Assembly (NCBI GenBank): GCA_963770035.1
Contig: CAVYON010000031.1
Location: 201,662 to 265,661 of the forward strand
DNA length: 64,000 bases
DNA from: Roseiarcus sp963770035
GTDB lineage: Bacteria > Pseudomonadota > Alphaproteobacteria > Rhizobiales > Beijerinckiaceae
Direction of reading: 5' to 3'
Position numbers and translations under genes: made by a program. Each line of letters begins with the position of its first letter. Position 1 is the stretch's first letter. Shown one piece after another: positions 1 through 11,587 of this stretch. The notes beneath the pieces were generated by a model. That model had not been told where the DNA came from, did no database searches, and was given only the letters and a program-made list of their open reading frames with translations.

Positions 1-450
1 GGCACCTGCGTGAGAGCCAGGCGGGCGTTTACGGCCGCCTGCGCATAAGGATCCGCGTCGACGGAAGAGGATCCGGGGATATTCTTGATGCGAGCGTTGG
101 TCGTGATCACCTTGACGCCGTCCTTGACCGCGCGTTCGACGTAAGGACGCTGGGCCTCGCCGTTGTTCGGCTGAACGATGATCAAGTCATACTTGTTGGC
201 GACGGCGTTCTCGATGAAGGCGTTCTCCTTGGCGTCGTCGGCCTGAGAATCCATCACGTCGACCTTCATGTCAGGATACTTTTTCGCCTCGTCCATGATG
301 CCGTTGGCCAGCCATGCGGCGAAGGAATTCCGCCTGGGCGCGGGCGATGAACGCGACCTTGTAGTCGCGGGCTTGACCAACCGATGCGGTCGCCAGGCAC
401 AGGGTCGCGACAGCCGCAAGGGTTCCGATCGTCTTCATAAGCGTTTTCAC
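1..450 (-). CDS. Sugar ABC transporter substrate-binding protein, partial and frameshifted
   Basis: Periplasmic binding subunit of a ribose/xylose-type ABC importer, cut by the window edge so only the first ~145 codons are seen. The GTG start at 450 has a GAGGAG ribosome site. Codons 1-27 look like a Sec signal peptide ending near VGQARDY, followed by the family-typical start KVAFIARAQA. The frame breaks near 326-331, where an extra T in GAATTCC shifts it. The other frame resumes with AAWLANGIMDEA and runs open to base 1 through IVQPNNGEAQ and VITTNARI, as expected of a type I sugar-binding fold. It is the last gene of the operon with the permease and ATPase. Transport role is inferred from family; the sugar is unknown. 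Confidence 0.85.
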
Positions 451-533
451 AGAACTCTCCTCGTATTTTTCTTATTTGAACAAAAGGGGGACTCGGATGA
501 TATACCCCCGACACTCTTCCTAGCTCGATAGTC

Positions 534-1553
534 TTATGGTTTTCCCTCCTTCGGATCCTCCGATCTTTTTGCCGTGCCCAGCGTCTTTCTGGTCCGGTTC
601 TGTTTGGCCCACATATCGTACCCGACAGCCAGAGCAATGATCGCGCCCTTGATAACTTGCTGCAGGTAAGAATCCACTCCAGTCAGGTTCATAATATTAT
701 TTAAGAAGCCGACGATAAACGCGCCGACCAGAGTTCCTCCAGCCGTCCCAAGACCGCCGGAAAAGCTGGTTCCGCCGATGATCGCCGCCGTCAGCGCTTC
801 GAACTCGTAACCTTGGCCGGCATTGGGGGCGCCGACATTCGTTCGGGACATCAACAGGATTCCGGCGAGGCCAACGAAGGCGCCGTTGATCAGGTACGCC
901 CCAATCTTGATCCGTCCGATATTGATGCCTGAGGCCCTGGCGGCCTCCTCGTTTCCGCCCACCGCATATAAGGAACGGCCGAAGCTCGTGTGACCGAGAA
1001 TGTACCAGGTCAAAATGCCAACGATGATCATAAAGATCACTGGAATCGGCACAAAGCCAAGTTTGCCTTGACCAAACCAGACATAGTTCCCAATCTGATA
1101 GATATTTTGGCCTCGAGTGAAAAGCAACGCGCATCCCCTGGCCATCATCATCATCGCCAGGGTCGCGATGAATGCCGGAATATTAAAGTATCTGACAAAA
1201 ATCCCGTTGACGTAATTGCATAATACGCCAAATAATATGCCAACGCCAAAGGATACGATCATAGATCCCGTTTCCTTGAAAATAAATACGGACATGACCC
1301 CGGCAAGGGCTAAAACGGATCCACACGAAAGATCAAGCAATCCTGAGATGATCAGCAATGTTTCGCCAAAGGCCAAAATCGTTGTCACGGAGATTTGGGC
1401 GGATATATTTGCGATGTTTCGTGTCGAGAAGAAATTATCGTTCAGCAATCCACAAGCGATAATCATCACGATAAGAACCATGTAAATGGAATATCGCGTC
1501 TTCAGCGTTTGCCAGGTGTCCCTCGATATCGTGCTGTTCACTGTCATTGTCAT
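534..1553 (-). CDS. Sugar ABC transporter permease (RbsC-like)
   Basis: Inner-membrane permease of a carbohydrate ABC importer (BPD_transp_2 family), 339 residues, the usual length. It shows about nine hydrophobic segments and the family-conserved stretches EAARASGINI (loop contacting the ATPase) and ALTAAIIGGTSFSGG, GTLVGAFIVG near the C-terminus. The ATG at 1553 begins a short cytoplasmic N-terminus before the first membrane segment at about residues 23-40. The ATPase gene lies 38 bases upstream and the binding protein 83 bases downstream on the same strand, so the three form a standard transporter operon. Base composition is slightly lower in GC than in neighbouring genes. Confidence 0.93.
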   Translation of the reverse strand: MTMTVNSTISRDTWQTLKTRYSIYMVLIVMIIACGLLNDNFFSTRNIANISAQISVTTILAFGETLLIISGLLDLSCGSVLALAGVMSVFIFKETGSMIVSFGVGILFGVLCNYVNGIFVRYFNIPAFIATLAMMMMARGCALLFTRGQNIYQIGNYVWFGQGKLGFVPIPVIFMIIVGILTWYILGHTSFGRSLYAVGGNEEAARASGINIGRIKIGAYLINGAFVGLAGILLMSRTNVGAPNAGQGYEFEALTAAIIGGTSFSGGLGTAGGTLVGAFIVGFLNNIMNLTGVDSYLQQVIKGAIIALAVGYDMWAKQNRTRKTLGTAKRSEDPKEGKP

Positions 1554-1591
1554 CGTCGTCGCCCTTGCATCGCTGTTCCGCCTGGCGTATT

Positions 1592-3095
1592 TTAGGCCGC
1601 TCGTACGATATTCATCGCAAAACGCATGATAAATTCCTGGGAGAACTCCTCCCGCTTCAACTCTCCGGTAATCTGCCCACCGGCCATGATATAGACCCGG
1701 TCACACATACCGATCAACTCAGGAAGCTCGGAAGACACCACTATGATTGACTTGCCTTCTTTGACAAGGTGAGTCATCAATCTGTAGATCTCGAATTTTG
1801 CCCCAACGTCAATTCCGCGAGTTGGCTCATCCAGAATCAGGATGTCCGGCTCTCGCAGCATCCATTTTGCTAGAACGACTTTTTGCTGATTTCCCCCACT
1901 CAGAGAACTGACCGGTACGTCAATAGATGGCATCCTGACGTTTATCTTCTTGCAGATCTCTTCCACCTTATTTCGTTCCATTGCTTTATAGAGATGGCCA
2001 TGGCGGAAGAATTGCTCCATGGAGGCGAGGGTGACGTTTTCCTTCACGTCTCTGACAGGTACGATACCGAAGCGCCTACGGTCCTCGGAAAGCATGACAA
2101 TGCCGTGTCTGATGCTGTCTTGAACGGTCTTCAACTCTACAGGTTTTCCATGGATTTTTACTGTCCCCTGGGTATGCTCATCAAGACCAAAAAGCGCCCT
2201 CACCGTCTCTGTCCTGCCCGCCCCGACCAGACCGGCAAAGCCGACAATCTCCCCTTCGTTGACGTGGAAGGAAACATCGTTGAAATCCGCTCGGGCCGCT
2301 GAAGTGTTCGACTTCAAGGACGACCTTCCCGCTCGGAACATCTTCTTTAGGATACCCCTGCCCAAGCGCACGTCCCACCATGAGCGCAATGACTGAGTTG
2401 ATATCAAATTCCTCTTTGGGCCGTGTAGCGACAACCCTCCCATCTCGCAAAATCGAGATTTCGTCGGCAATTCGAAAAATCTCCTCCATTTTGTGTGAGA
2501 TATAGACGATTGCCTTCCCACGGGCGCGAAGATCGGCGATCTTCCTGAAAAGAGTCTCGATTTCCTTGTTAGTAATGGAGGAAGTAGGCTCATCCATAAT
2601 GATGATATCTGCGTCGCGAGAAATCGCTTTTAGTATTTCGAGCATCTGGAGATTGGAAATAGACAATTCCTTCAGCTTTGTTTCCGGGTCAAAATGCAGG
2701 TTTTCCTGGTCGAGCAGCTGAAGTGTTCTTTCTCGGATGGTTTTCCAGTCGATGCGGCCATAAGGCGTTTTTGGCCAGCGTCCGACGAAAAGGCTTTCTT
2801 CGATGGACATTTCCGGCATATAGTTCAATTCTTGAAAGATCATCGAAATACCGAGCTCTCCGGCTTTGATGGGCGAGTCGATTTTGACCTTCTCTCCCCG
2901 GACGAAGGTATCCCCGCTGTCCGGTTGATAAATGCCGTTGACGATTTTCATCAAGGTTGATTTGCCCGCGCCGTTCTCCCCACACAGCACGTGGACGGAA
3001 TGCGTTTTAACGGAGAAGCTCACGTCGTCGAGGGCTCGGACGCCGGGGAACGATTTGCTTATGTGCTTGACTTCAAGCGCGGTATTTTGCGTCAT
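1592..3095 (-). CDS. Sugar ABC transporter ATP-binding protein (RbsA-like), frameshifted
   Basis: Cytoplasmic ATPase with two fused nucleotide-binding domains, as in RbsA/XylG. ATG at 3095 follows an AGGAGG ribosome site. Domain 1 has Walker A GENGAGKST near residue 40 and Walker B IIIMDEPTSS. Domain 2 has the family's degenerate P-loop GLVGAGRTE, then LSGGNQQKVVLAKWM and LILDEPTRGIDVG. The frame breaks near 2283-2287 in the linker after VVLEVEHFSG: one extra T in GGATTTCAACG moves translation out of frame, and the second domain continues perfectly in the next frame to the stop at 1592. The total of ~500 codons matches the family, so an indel error or a very recent mutation is likely. Confidence 0.88.
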
Positions 3096-3160
3096 GCCCC
3101 GCTCCTCCTTGCGACGAATGTATCTGTTGGCGCTGCGCTGCTTCGTCGACCGCGTTCCGG

Positions 3161-3346
3161 TCAGGCCGAGGAAGCAGGGCCGTCGGCATCCGACCCATAC
3201 CAAAAGCGCGACGAAATCTGCGCTCGGGCGTCGTCGTCGCGCTCGATCAGACGATCGACGGCGTATCCCCGACCGCCCATTCGCCCGCAATCGCCGACGA
3301 CCAGAGCGTTGGTCCCCGGCGTTCCGCGGTCAACTCCGATAGACAT
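3161..3346 (-). pseudogene. N-terminal remnant of an FGGY-family sugar kinase
   Basis: About 60 codons starting ATG at 3346 after a GGAAGG ribosome site. The opening MSIGVDRGTPGTNALVV aligns with the phosphate-binding N-terminus of xylulokinase-type FGGY kinases (consensus IGIDxGTSGxKA), and the later ..FWYGSD fits the FW(R)AS position of that family. The next ~430 residues of a kinase are missing; a stop at 3161 follows DADGPASSA. It sits between the AraC regulator and the transporter ATPase, where a kinase would complete a pentitol/pentose pathway with the dehydrogenase at 4321-5364. I infer internal deletion of the kinase gene. The assignment rests on a short stretch. Confidence 0.5.
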
Positions 3347-4269
3347 TGGCCCTTCCTTCCCTCGTCCGCCTGGCGGATTGTCTTTGAGGATGTTGGAACG
3401 GCGAGTCTCCTCTCAGCCCGGAAGGATGATGGCGTTCTCCCGATGAGCCGCCTGAAATTCCGGTTGAAGGTGGACAGCGTATCGTAACCAACATCGAGAC
3501 CGATCATCGTGATATTGTCTTCGGTCTCCGCCAGCAGCTGGCAAGCCTTGTAGATCCGCAGGTGGTTTATGTATTCAATGCACGTGCACTTGATGTGGCG
3601 TTCGAACAGCCTGGAAAAGGCCGACAACCTCATGCCCTCAACCTGAGCCACCTTGCGGCACGACAGGGTCGGGTGATCAAAGTTCTCCGCGATATAAGCG
3701 AGGATGCTTTCGAGCCGTTTGGGCTGGACGCACTCGTGGTCCGCCCCTCTGAGCGACAGCGACTTGCGTCCGCGATCCTCTTCCAGAATCCTGAGCAGGC
3801 TGAAGAAAAGCGCCATCCGCTCGAAGCTCTCGGCGGCGAGCAGCGCCTTCATCAACGCGGCGGCCTCGGCCGATGCGGTCGCGGAGAATTCGATGCCCGC
3901 CCGCGACGAATCGATGAGGGCGGAGAGACTGGCGCAGTCGGAGAACCCGGCGACGCAGCGCTCGACAAAGCCGGCGCTCAACTGCAGCACCAGATCCCGC
4001 CCGGCGATCCGACCATCCCCGTCGCGGTCATTCGCGTCGGAAACCCACATGTGCGGCAGGTTCGGACCGGTCATCACCAGATTGCCCGGGCCGAACTCGC
4101 CGGCATAGGTCCCGACGTAAAAATGTCCCCGGCTTCGGCAGATCAGATGGAGCTCGTATTCCGGGTGATGATGCCACCCCGAATAGGTGAAAGGATAGTC
4201 GTGGGCGTAGATGCGGAACGTCCGCTCGAGCGGCGTCGGGATGACCTCCAGCACAGGCTTTGCATTCAT
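3247..4269 (-). CDS. AraC-family transcriptional regulator
   Basis: Cytoplasmic DNA-binding regulator of 340 residues. Residues ~20-100 form a cupin-like sugar-sensing domain (HDYPFTYSGWHHHPEYELH, GNLVMTGPNLPHMW). Residues ~195-295 carry the two AraC helix-turn-helix motifs (ILAYIAENFDHPTLSCRKVAQVEG at start, then DVGYDTLSTFNRNFRR). AraC proteins normally end a few residues after the second motif; here the frame runs ~45 residues further and overlaps the FGGY kinase fragment, so the tail is probably a by-product of the deletion that removed the kinase. It lies 51 bases downstream of the dehydrogenase and likely controls this carbohydrate operon. Confidence 0.88.
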   Translation of the reverse strand: MNAKPVLEVIPTPLERTFRIYAHDYPFTYSGWHHHPEYELHLICRSRGHFYVGTYAGEFGPGNLVMTGPNLPHMWVSDANDRDGDGRIAGRDLVLQLSAGFVERCVAGFSDCASLSALIDSSRAGIEFSATASAEAAALMKALLAAESFERMALFFSLLRILEEDRGRKSLSLRGADHECVQPKRLESILAYIAENFDHPTLSCRKVAQVEGMRLSAFSRLFERHIKCTCIEYINHLRIYKACQLLAETEDNITMIGLDVGYDTLSTFNRNFRRLIGRTPSSFRAERRLAVPTSSKTIRQADEGRKGQCLSELTAERRGPTLWSSAIAGEWAVGDTPSIV

Positions 4270-4320
4270 TATGCGAGCCCTTCTACCGCTTTCCGGCTGC
4301 GTCCCGCGTCGACACTGTGA

Positions 4321-5364
4321 TCAGATCGTGATCTGGATCTTCACGTCCGACGCATTCTGCCGCGCGGCGCGTTCGAACGCCGCGATCGACTGGTCAAACG
4401 GATAGCTCGCCGAGATCAGCGGCTTGAGATCGATCTTGCCGGATCCGAGCAGCGCCAGCGTCCGCTCCCACACGTTGGCGTAGCGGAAGATGCCGGTGAC
4501 GTTGATCTCCTTGACCTCGAGGGCGACGACGTCGAGGAGAACGCGATCCTGCGGCATGCCGACCAGGACGACGCGCCCGCCGCGAGCGATCACGTCCATC
4601 ATGTTGTCGAAGGCGCGCGGGCTGCCGCTCGCCTCGAAGAACAGGTCCGCGCCATGCCCGGCGGTATGCGCGGCCACCACGTCGGCGAGCGTCTCCCGGT
4701 TGAGGTCGACGGTGACGATGCCTGGACAGGCGGCGATGAGATCGAGCTTGGCCTTGGCGATGTCGCTGACGAGGACTTTCGCGCAGCCGCTCGCCAGGGC
4801 CGCGAAGGCCACCATCATGCCGATCGTGCCGGCGCCGGCGACCACGGCGATGTCGCCGGGACGGATATTGCCCTTCAAGGCGGCGTAGACGCCGATCGCC
4901 AGCGGCTCGACCATGGCGCCTTCGGCAAGACTGACGTTGTCGGGCAGTTTATAGGTCAGCGCCGCCGGGTGGACCACCTCTGGCGTCAGGCAACCATGAA
5001 TTGGCGGCGTCGCCCAGAAGCGCACCGACGGATCGAGGTTGTAATGACCCTCGAGAGTCTGCCGCGATCCGAAGTCGGGAATGCCCGGCTCCATGCAGAC
5101 GCGATCGCCGACCTTCAGATGGGCGACATTGGCGCCCACGGCGGTGACGACGCCCGCGGCTTCGTGGCCGAGGACCATCGGCTCGGTGACGACAAAATCG
5201 CCGATCCGGCCGTGCTTGTAGTAATGAACGTCGCTACCACAGATGCCGACCGTCTTGACCGCGATCCTCACTTCGGCGGCCGCCGGCTCCAGAGTGCCGG
5301 GAAGGTCGATATCGCCAATACGAATAGCGCCGATGTCTTCGAGGATAACCGCTTTTACGTTCAT
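4321..5364 (-). CDS. Zinc-dependent polyol/alcohol dehydrogenase (xylitol/sorbitol dehydrogenase type)
   Basis: NAD(P)-dependent medium-chain dehydrogenase, 347 residues. The start MNVKAVILED at 5364 is chosen because GGGAGG lies just upstream; the frame is open further 5' without family similarity. Zinc-site motifs GICGSDVHYY and VLGHEAAGVV are at residues ~38-70, RVCMEPGIPD follows as in sorbitol/xylitol dehydrogenases, and the Rossmann motif VAGAGTIGMM is at ~170. It should oxidise a polyol to a ketose, which the adjacent (now truncated) FGGY kinase would have phosphorylated. It is first gene of the minus-strand sugar operon. The exact polyol is not deducible. Confidence 0.9.
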   Translation of the reverse strand: MNVKAVILEDIGAIRIGDIDLPGTLEPAAAEVRIAVKTVGICGSDVHYYKHGRIGDFVVTEPMVLGHEAAGVVTAVGANVAHLKVGDRVCMEPGIPDFGSRQTLEGHYNLDPSVRFWATPPIHGCLTPEVVHPAALTYKLPDNVSLAEGAMVEPLAIGVYAALKGNIRPGDIAVVAGAGTIGMMVAFAALASGCAKVLVSDIAKAKLDLIAACPGIVTVDLNRETLADVVAAHTAGHGADLFFEASGSPRAFDNMMDVIARGGRVVLVGMPQDRVLLDVVALEVKEINVTGIFRYANVWERTLALLGSGKIDLKPLISASYPFDQSIAAFERAARQNASDVKIQITI

Positions 5365-5383
5365 GATTTTTCCTCCCGAGCTG

Positions 5384-5490
5384 TTTACATTCTGCGAAGA
5401 ACTTGCTCGGCGTTGTGTAGCAGAGTATGCTCGCCACGGGCTTCCCGCCAAGCCGATTCGATGAATCTGTATGCAGATTTTTACATTCTG
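5384..5490. promoter_or_regulatory. Direct repeat TTTACATTCTG upstream of the sugar operon
   Basis: Two identical 11-base copies, TTTACATTCTG at 5384-5394 and 5480-5490, lie 96 bases apart upstream of the dehydrogenase start. Two direct half-sites at a helical distance are what an AraC-type regulator would bind, and one is encoded in this operon. This is inference from position and identity only. Confidence 0.25.
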
Positions 5491-5541
5491 GGGGGCAGAT
5501 GCGACGATTTGTCCGCTGTCGCGGACGCTATCCGTTGCGCC

Positions 5542-5895
5542 CATGCCCCGCATTTCCGCTCATTTACCCGGCTGGCGTTCGTCATCGCGTCGCCCGGAGA
5601 GGCAATCCGCGCGAGCGGATTTTCTTTGGCGACGACGATTATGCCCTTCGTCGCGAAGCGCTCGTCGAATCCCGCCGCAAGTTCGGCGTCGAGTTTGGCC
5701 CGGCTCCAGATGCCCAACCGCGCGCTTGGTCCCCCCGCCCCGCTTCGCCAACCTCATGGAGATCGACGCGGACGAGCCGGCTCTTATGGCCTTGCAACGC
5801 TCGGAGTTGATCGGCCGTACGCTCGGGTCCGAAACCTTCATTCTCACGCGGCGGCGCTCGGCAATCGGTTCAGGGGCAGGTCTCAATTCTGCTAG
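5542..5895 (+). pseudogene. Decayed REP-associated tyrosine transposase (RAYT)
   Basis: Remnant of a Y1-type single-strand transposase associated with REP palindromes. Starting at the ATG at 5542 (MPRIS), the three frames read in turn PAGVRHRVARRGNPRERIFF, then FFGDDDYALRREALVES and KFGVE, then ELIGRTLGSETFI, and finally RRLGNRFRGRSQ. These match, in order, the N-terminal GxxHHVTQRGN-like block, the DxxxYL region, and the conserved C-terminal tail of RAYT proteins. The HUH/catalytic centre between them is largely lost and at least three frameshifts are needed, so it is a genuine relic rather than a single base error. Identification is by recognised family pattern. Confidence 0.6.
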
Positions 5896-5917
5896 AGACC
5901 GGAGACGGCAACCGGGC

Positions 5918-6685
5918 CTATTTTGTACCCTTCTTGACCGCCTTCGCCTTCGGCGCCGCCTCAATGTTTGACTTCGAGCGAATTCGTATTGCGCCCCCCT
6001 TCGGACGCTCGACTTCAAATGCGTCCGTCTTTCGCACCAGGTCGCTCAACTTGCGAACGCCGAAGTTTCGCGGATCGAAATCGGACGCCAGGTTGGCAAG
6101 TTGTTTGCCAACTTCCCCCAAGGAAGCCCAGCCATCGTCATTTTCTATCTCAGTAATGATCTTGTTGATGATCGGCACGGCTGCGCTGGGCGGCTGAAGA
6201 GGCTTGGAGGCGGCATCCTGGCTGTTCCCCGGGCTCGATCCCGGAAGCAGGTTCTCGGCGTAGACAAATCTGCGGCAGGCCTGACGAAAGCTCTCCGGCG
6301 TCTTCTGCTCCCCAAAGCCAAAAACGTCGACGCCCTGCTCACGGATGCGGGCCGCGAGCCGGGTAAAATCACTGTCCGACGAAACGAGACAAAATCCATC
6401 GAATCGACCGCTGTGAAGCAGGTCCATTGCGTCGATGACCAAGGTGATGTCGGACGCATTCTTACCGGTCGTATAGGCGAACTGCTGTTGGGGTATGATT
6501 GCGTGCTTGGACAGCGTGTCCGCCCATGCCTTGGAGCGAGGATTGGAGAAGTCCCCGTAGATGCGACGAACGCTTGCTTCTCCGATCTTTGCGATTTCCT
6601 CGAACAGCCCATCGGCGATCTTCGCGGAAACGTTGTCGGCGTCTATGAGAACAGCGAGACGGGGCGAATGATTTTCCGAAGGCAT
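5918..6685 (-). CDS. NYN-domain protein with C-terminal LOTUS/OST-HTH domain
   Basis: A 255-residue cytoplasmic protein. Residues ~8-150 are a NYN (LabA/DUF88, PIN-like nuclease) domain with the acidic metal-binding residues visible in VLIDADNVS, RIYGDFS, TLVIDAMDLL and VSSDSDFTRL. Residues ~170-240 (IINKIITEIENDDGWASLGEVG to FEVERPKGG) fit an OST-HTH/LOTUS winged-helix fold, which binds RNA in other proteins. The tail is lysine-rich. Family knowledge suggests an RNA-binding or RNA-cleaving role; the target is unknown. It stands alone between the RAYT relic and ftsK. Confidence 0.88.
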   Translation of the reverse strand: MPSENHSPRLAVLIDADNVSAKIADGLFEEIAKIGEASVRRIYGDFSNPRSKAWADTLSKHAIIPQQQFAYTTGKNASDITLVIDAMDLLHSGRFDGFCLVSSDSDFTRLAARIREQGVDVFGFGEQKTPESFRQACRRFVYAENLLPGSSPGNSQDAASKPLQPPSAAVPIINKIITEIENDDGWASLGEVGKQLANLASDFDPRNFGVRKLSDLVRKTDAFEVERPKGGAIRIRSKSNIEAAPKAKAVKKGTK

Positions 6686-6913
6686 GATGGCTACTCCACT
6701 CGAGACGGATTACGGGGATTAACCCGAACACCCCGCGCTCCTTTGAACTCGATCGAAAACATCCGCGCCCCTTGCCCTGACATGGAGCCTCCTAACAGGC
6801 TCTGTCACTCCAATTCGCCCTGTCTCACTTTCGAGGGGTGCAGTTCAACACACCACAACCGGCCCATCACCGTAACCGCTCGCAAGTCAGCCATCGTCCT
6901 GCTCCGCCACCCT

Positions 6914-9451
<2,538 letters not shown>

Positions 9452-9620
9452 CGCTCACTCGCCCGCTCGGCGCGGCGACGCCGAAGCGCGCCGCTGGGGT
9501 CGGACCCTATAAAGATCGAGTTAATGCGCGCCTAACCATAACGGGCCGCTGCGGCGCCTCGGGAATATCGGCGGCGCGACTTGGCGATGCGCGCAGGAAA
9601 AACCTGGCCATTCCGGCACA

Positions 9621-9648
9621 CAAAAAAGAGGCGCCCCGAAGGGCGCCC
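9621..9648 (-). terminator. Rho-independent terminator (distal, after amtB)
   Basis: Read on the minus strand: GGCGCCC, loop TTCG, GGGCGCC, followed by TCTTTTTTG. A GC stem of seven pairs with a UUCG tetraloop and a U tract is a textbook intrinsic terminator. It is the second of two in tandem downstream of amtB. Confidence 0.8.
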
Positions 9649-9668
9649 AAGGTCCGCGGGAGGAGAGG

Positions 9669-9701
9669 AAAGCGACGCCCGGCGCCGCCGGGCGTCGCTT
9701 T
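9669..9701 (-). terminator. Stem-loop overlapping the amtB stop codon
   Basis: AAAGCGACGCCCGGC pairs with its exact complement across a three-base loop (15 pairs), ending in CTTTCC on the minus strand. The first arm includes part of the TAA stop of amtB. The U tract is short, so it may stabilise the 3' end while the downstream hairpin does the terminating. Confidence 0.6.
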
Positions 9702-11211
9702 ACTGCACGACCTCGCCGTGCAGGGCGTAATCGAGACCGTCGCGCTCGACTTCGTCGGAGACGCGCAGGCCGATCGTCGCCTTGATGATGGAGAGGATGA
9801 TGATGCTGACGATCGCGTCGTAGACGATGACCGTGATTATGCCGATGCACTGGTTGATCACCTGGCCGGGGTTGCCCTCGATCAGGCCGGCGGTGCCGCC
9901 GTACTGCTGGATGGCGAACACGCCGGTCAGCAGCGCGCCGATCATGCCGCCGACGCCGTGGACCCCGAAGCAATCGAGGGCGTCGTCATAGCCGAACGTC
10001 TTCTTGAGGCCGGTCGCGCCCCAATAGCAGCCGATACCGCAGGCGACGCCGATCGCCATCGCCCCGACCGGACCGACGAAGCCGGAGGCCGGCGTAATCG
10101 CAACAAGTCCGGCGACCGCTCCTGAGCAGATGCCGATGACCGTTGGCTTGCCGTGGTGGATCCACTCGACAAACATCCAGGTCAGAGCCGCGACCGCAGT
10201 CGCAATCTGGGTGACGGTCATCGCCATGCCGGCCTGCACGCCCGCGCTGACCGCAGAACCCGCGTTGAAGCCGAACCAGCCGACCCACAGCAGGCCTGCG
10301 CCGATAAAGGTCAAGACCATGTTGTGGCCGGGGCCAGAGTCGCGGCGCCTGCCGACCATGATCGCGGCGACGAGACCGGCGACGCCCGCGTCGATGTGCA
10401 CAACCGTGCCGCCGGCAAAGTCGAGAACCTTGACCCAGGCGTCAGGATTGGCCGAGTTGAAGATGCCGTCGGGTCCCCACAGCCAATGGGCGACCGGGGC
10501 GTAGACGAAGATCGCCCACAGACCCATGAACCACAGCATGGCCGAGAACTTCATGCGCTCCGCAAACGCGCCGGCAATCAGCGCGGGCGTGATGATCGCG
10601 AAGGTCATCTGGAAGCACATATAGACGGTCTCGGGGATCGTCGGGGCGAGCGAGTTCGGGTTGCCGATGCCGCCGTTGTTGACGTCGCTGAGGATTCCCT
10701 GAAGGAACGCGCGGCTGAGGCCGCCGATGAATGGCGTGCCGGCGGTGAACGACAGCGAATAGGTGACGATCGCGTAAACGACCGTCACCAGGCATGTGAC
10801 GGCGAAACTGGTCATCACGGTGTCGCCGACGTTCTTCTTACGGACCATGCCGCCGTAGAAGAGGCCGAGGCCCGGGATCGTCATCATCAGGACGAGCGCG
10901 ACGGAGGTCAGCATCCACGCCGTGTCGCCGCCGCTCGGCGTGCAGTTCGTCAGAACGGCGGGGACGGCGGCGACGGCCGCATATTTGTCGGTCTCGGGGA
11001 CGGCGGCGCTGGCCGCCGCGCAAGCGGGCGTCGCGGGCGGGGCGGGCTTGGCCGCGGGCGCGGCCGGAGCCGCAGCGGCGGGGGCAGCAGCAGGCGCTGC
11101 GGTCGTCGCTGGCGCGTTCTGCGCGTAAGAGGCGACCGGCGCGGCGAAGCCGATCAGGGCGGCTACCGCCAACGCCGGGGCGAGGCCAGAGAAAATTCGC
11201 ATAAGTCTCAT
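9700..11211 (-). CDS. amtB: Ammonium transporter (Amt family)
   Basis: Inner-membrane ammonium channel, 503 residues with about 11 membrane helices after a cleavable N-terminus. Start ATG at 11211 (MRLMRIF) is preceded by CGGAG; a second ATG nine bases in is possible. Residues 1-30 form a signal peptide (ALIGFAAPVASYAQ), followed by an Ala/Pro-rich stretch of ~50 residues before the first helix at ~100. Typical Amt motifs follow: GLGLFYGGMVRKKN, FAGGTVVHIDAGVAG (pore His) and DCFGVHGVGG. It is 37 bases downstream of the P-II gene, the conserved glnK-amtB arrangement, so uptake is gated by P-II binding. Two stem-loops end the operon. Confidence 0.95.
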   Translation of the reverse strand: MRLMRIFSGLAPALAVAALIGFAAPVASYAQNAPATTAAPAAAPAAAAPAAPAAKPAPPATPACAAASAAVPETDKYAAVAAVPAVLTNCTPSGGDTAWMLTSVALVLMMTIPGLGLFYGGMVRKKNVGDTVMTSFAVTCLVTVVYAIVTYSLSFTAGTPFIGGLSRAFLQGILSDVNNGGIGNPNSLAPTIPETVYMCFQMTFAIITPALIAGAFAERMKFSAMLWFMGLWAIFVYAPVAHWLWGPDGIFNSANPDAWVKVLDFAGGTVVHIDAGVAGLVAAIMVGRRRDSGPGHNMVLTFIGAGLLWVGWFGFNAGSAVSAGVQAGMAMTVTQIATAVAALTWMFVEWIHHGKPTVIGICSGAVAGLVAITPASGFVGPVGAMAIGVACGIGCYWGATGLKKTFGYDDALDCFGVHGVGGMIGALLTGVFAIQQYGGTAGLIEGNPGQVINQCIGIITVIVYDAIVSIIILSIIKATIGLRVSDEVERDGLDYALHGEVVQ

Positions 11212-11248
11212 TGTTCGGGAACTCCGATCTGAATGGGGGTCGCGCGCA

Positions 11249-11587
11249 TCAGAGCGCGTCTTTGTCCTTCTCGCCCGTGCGGATCCGGACCGCCGAGTTG
11301 AGGTCGTAGACGAAGATTTTGCCATCGCCGATCTGGCCGGTGCGTGCAGCCGCAACGATCGCGTCGACGACCTTGTCGACGATGTCGGCGTTGACGGCGA
11401 CTTCAATCTTGAGTTTCGGCAGGAAGCTGACTGCGTATTCCGCGCCGCGATAGATTTCCGTATGGCCCTTCTGGCGGCCGTATCCTTTGACTTCTGTAAC
11501 TGTCAGGCCATGCACGCCGATGGCGGTGAGCGCGTCGCGCACCTCCTCCAGCTTGAACGGCTTTATGATCGCCATGACGATTTTCAT
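11249..11587 (-). CDS. glnK: P-II nitrogen regulatory protein (GlnK/GlnB)
   Basis: Trimeric signal protein of 112 residues that senses 2-oxoglutarate, ATP/ADP and uridylylation state. It starts MKIVMAIIKPFKLEEV and carries the T-loop EIYRGAEY with the uridylylated Tyr51, and the P-II signature TGQIGDGKIFV. It is first in an operon with amtB, so it most likely blocks or opens the ammonium channel and reports nitrogen status; the GlnK name is preferred over GlnB because of that neighbour. Nitrogen control is expected, but I could not find a properly spaced sigma-54 site upstream. Confidence 0.95.
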   Translation of the reverse strand: MKIVMAIIKPFKLEEVRDALTAIGVHGLTVTEVKGYGRQKGHTEIYRGAEYAVSFLPKLKIEVAVNADIVDKVVDAIVAAARTGQIGDGKIFVYDLNSAVRIRTGEKDKDAL

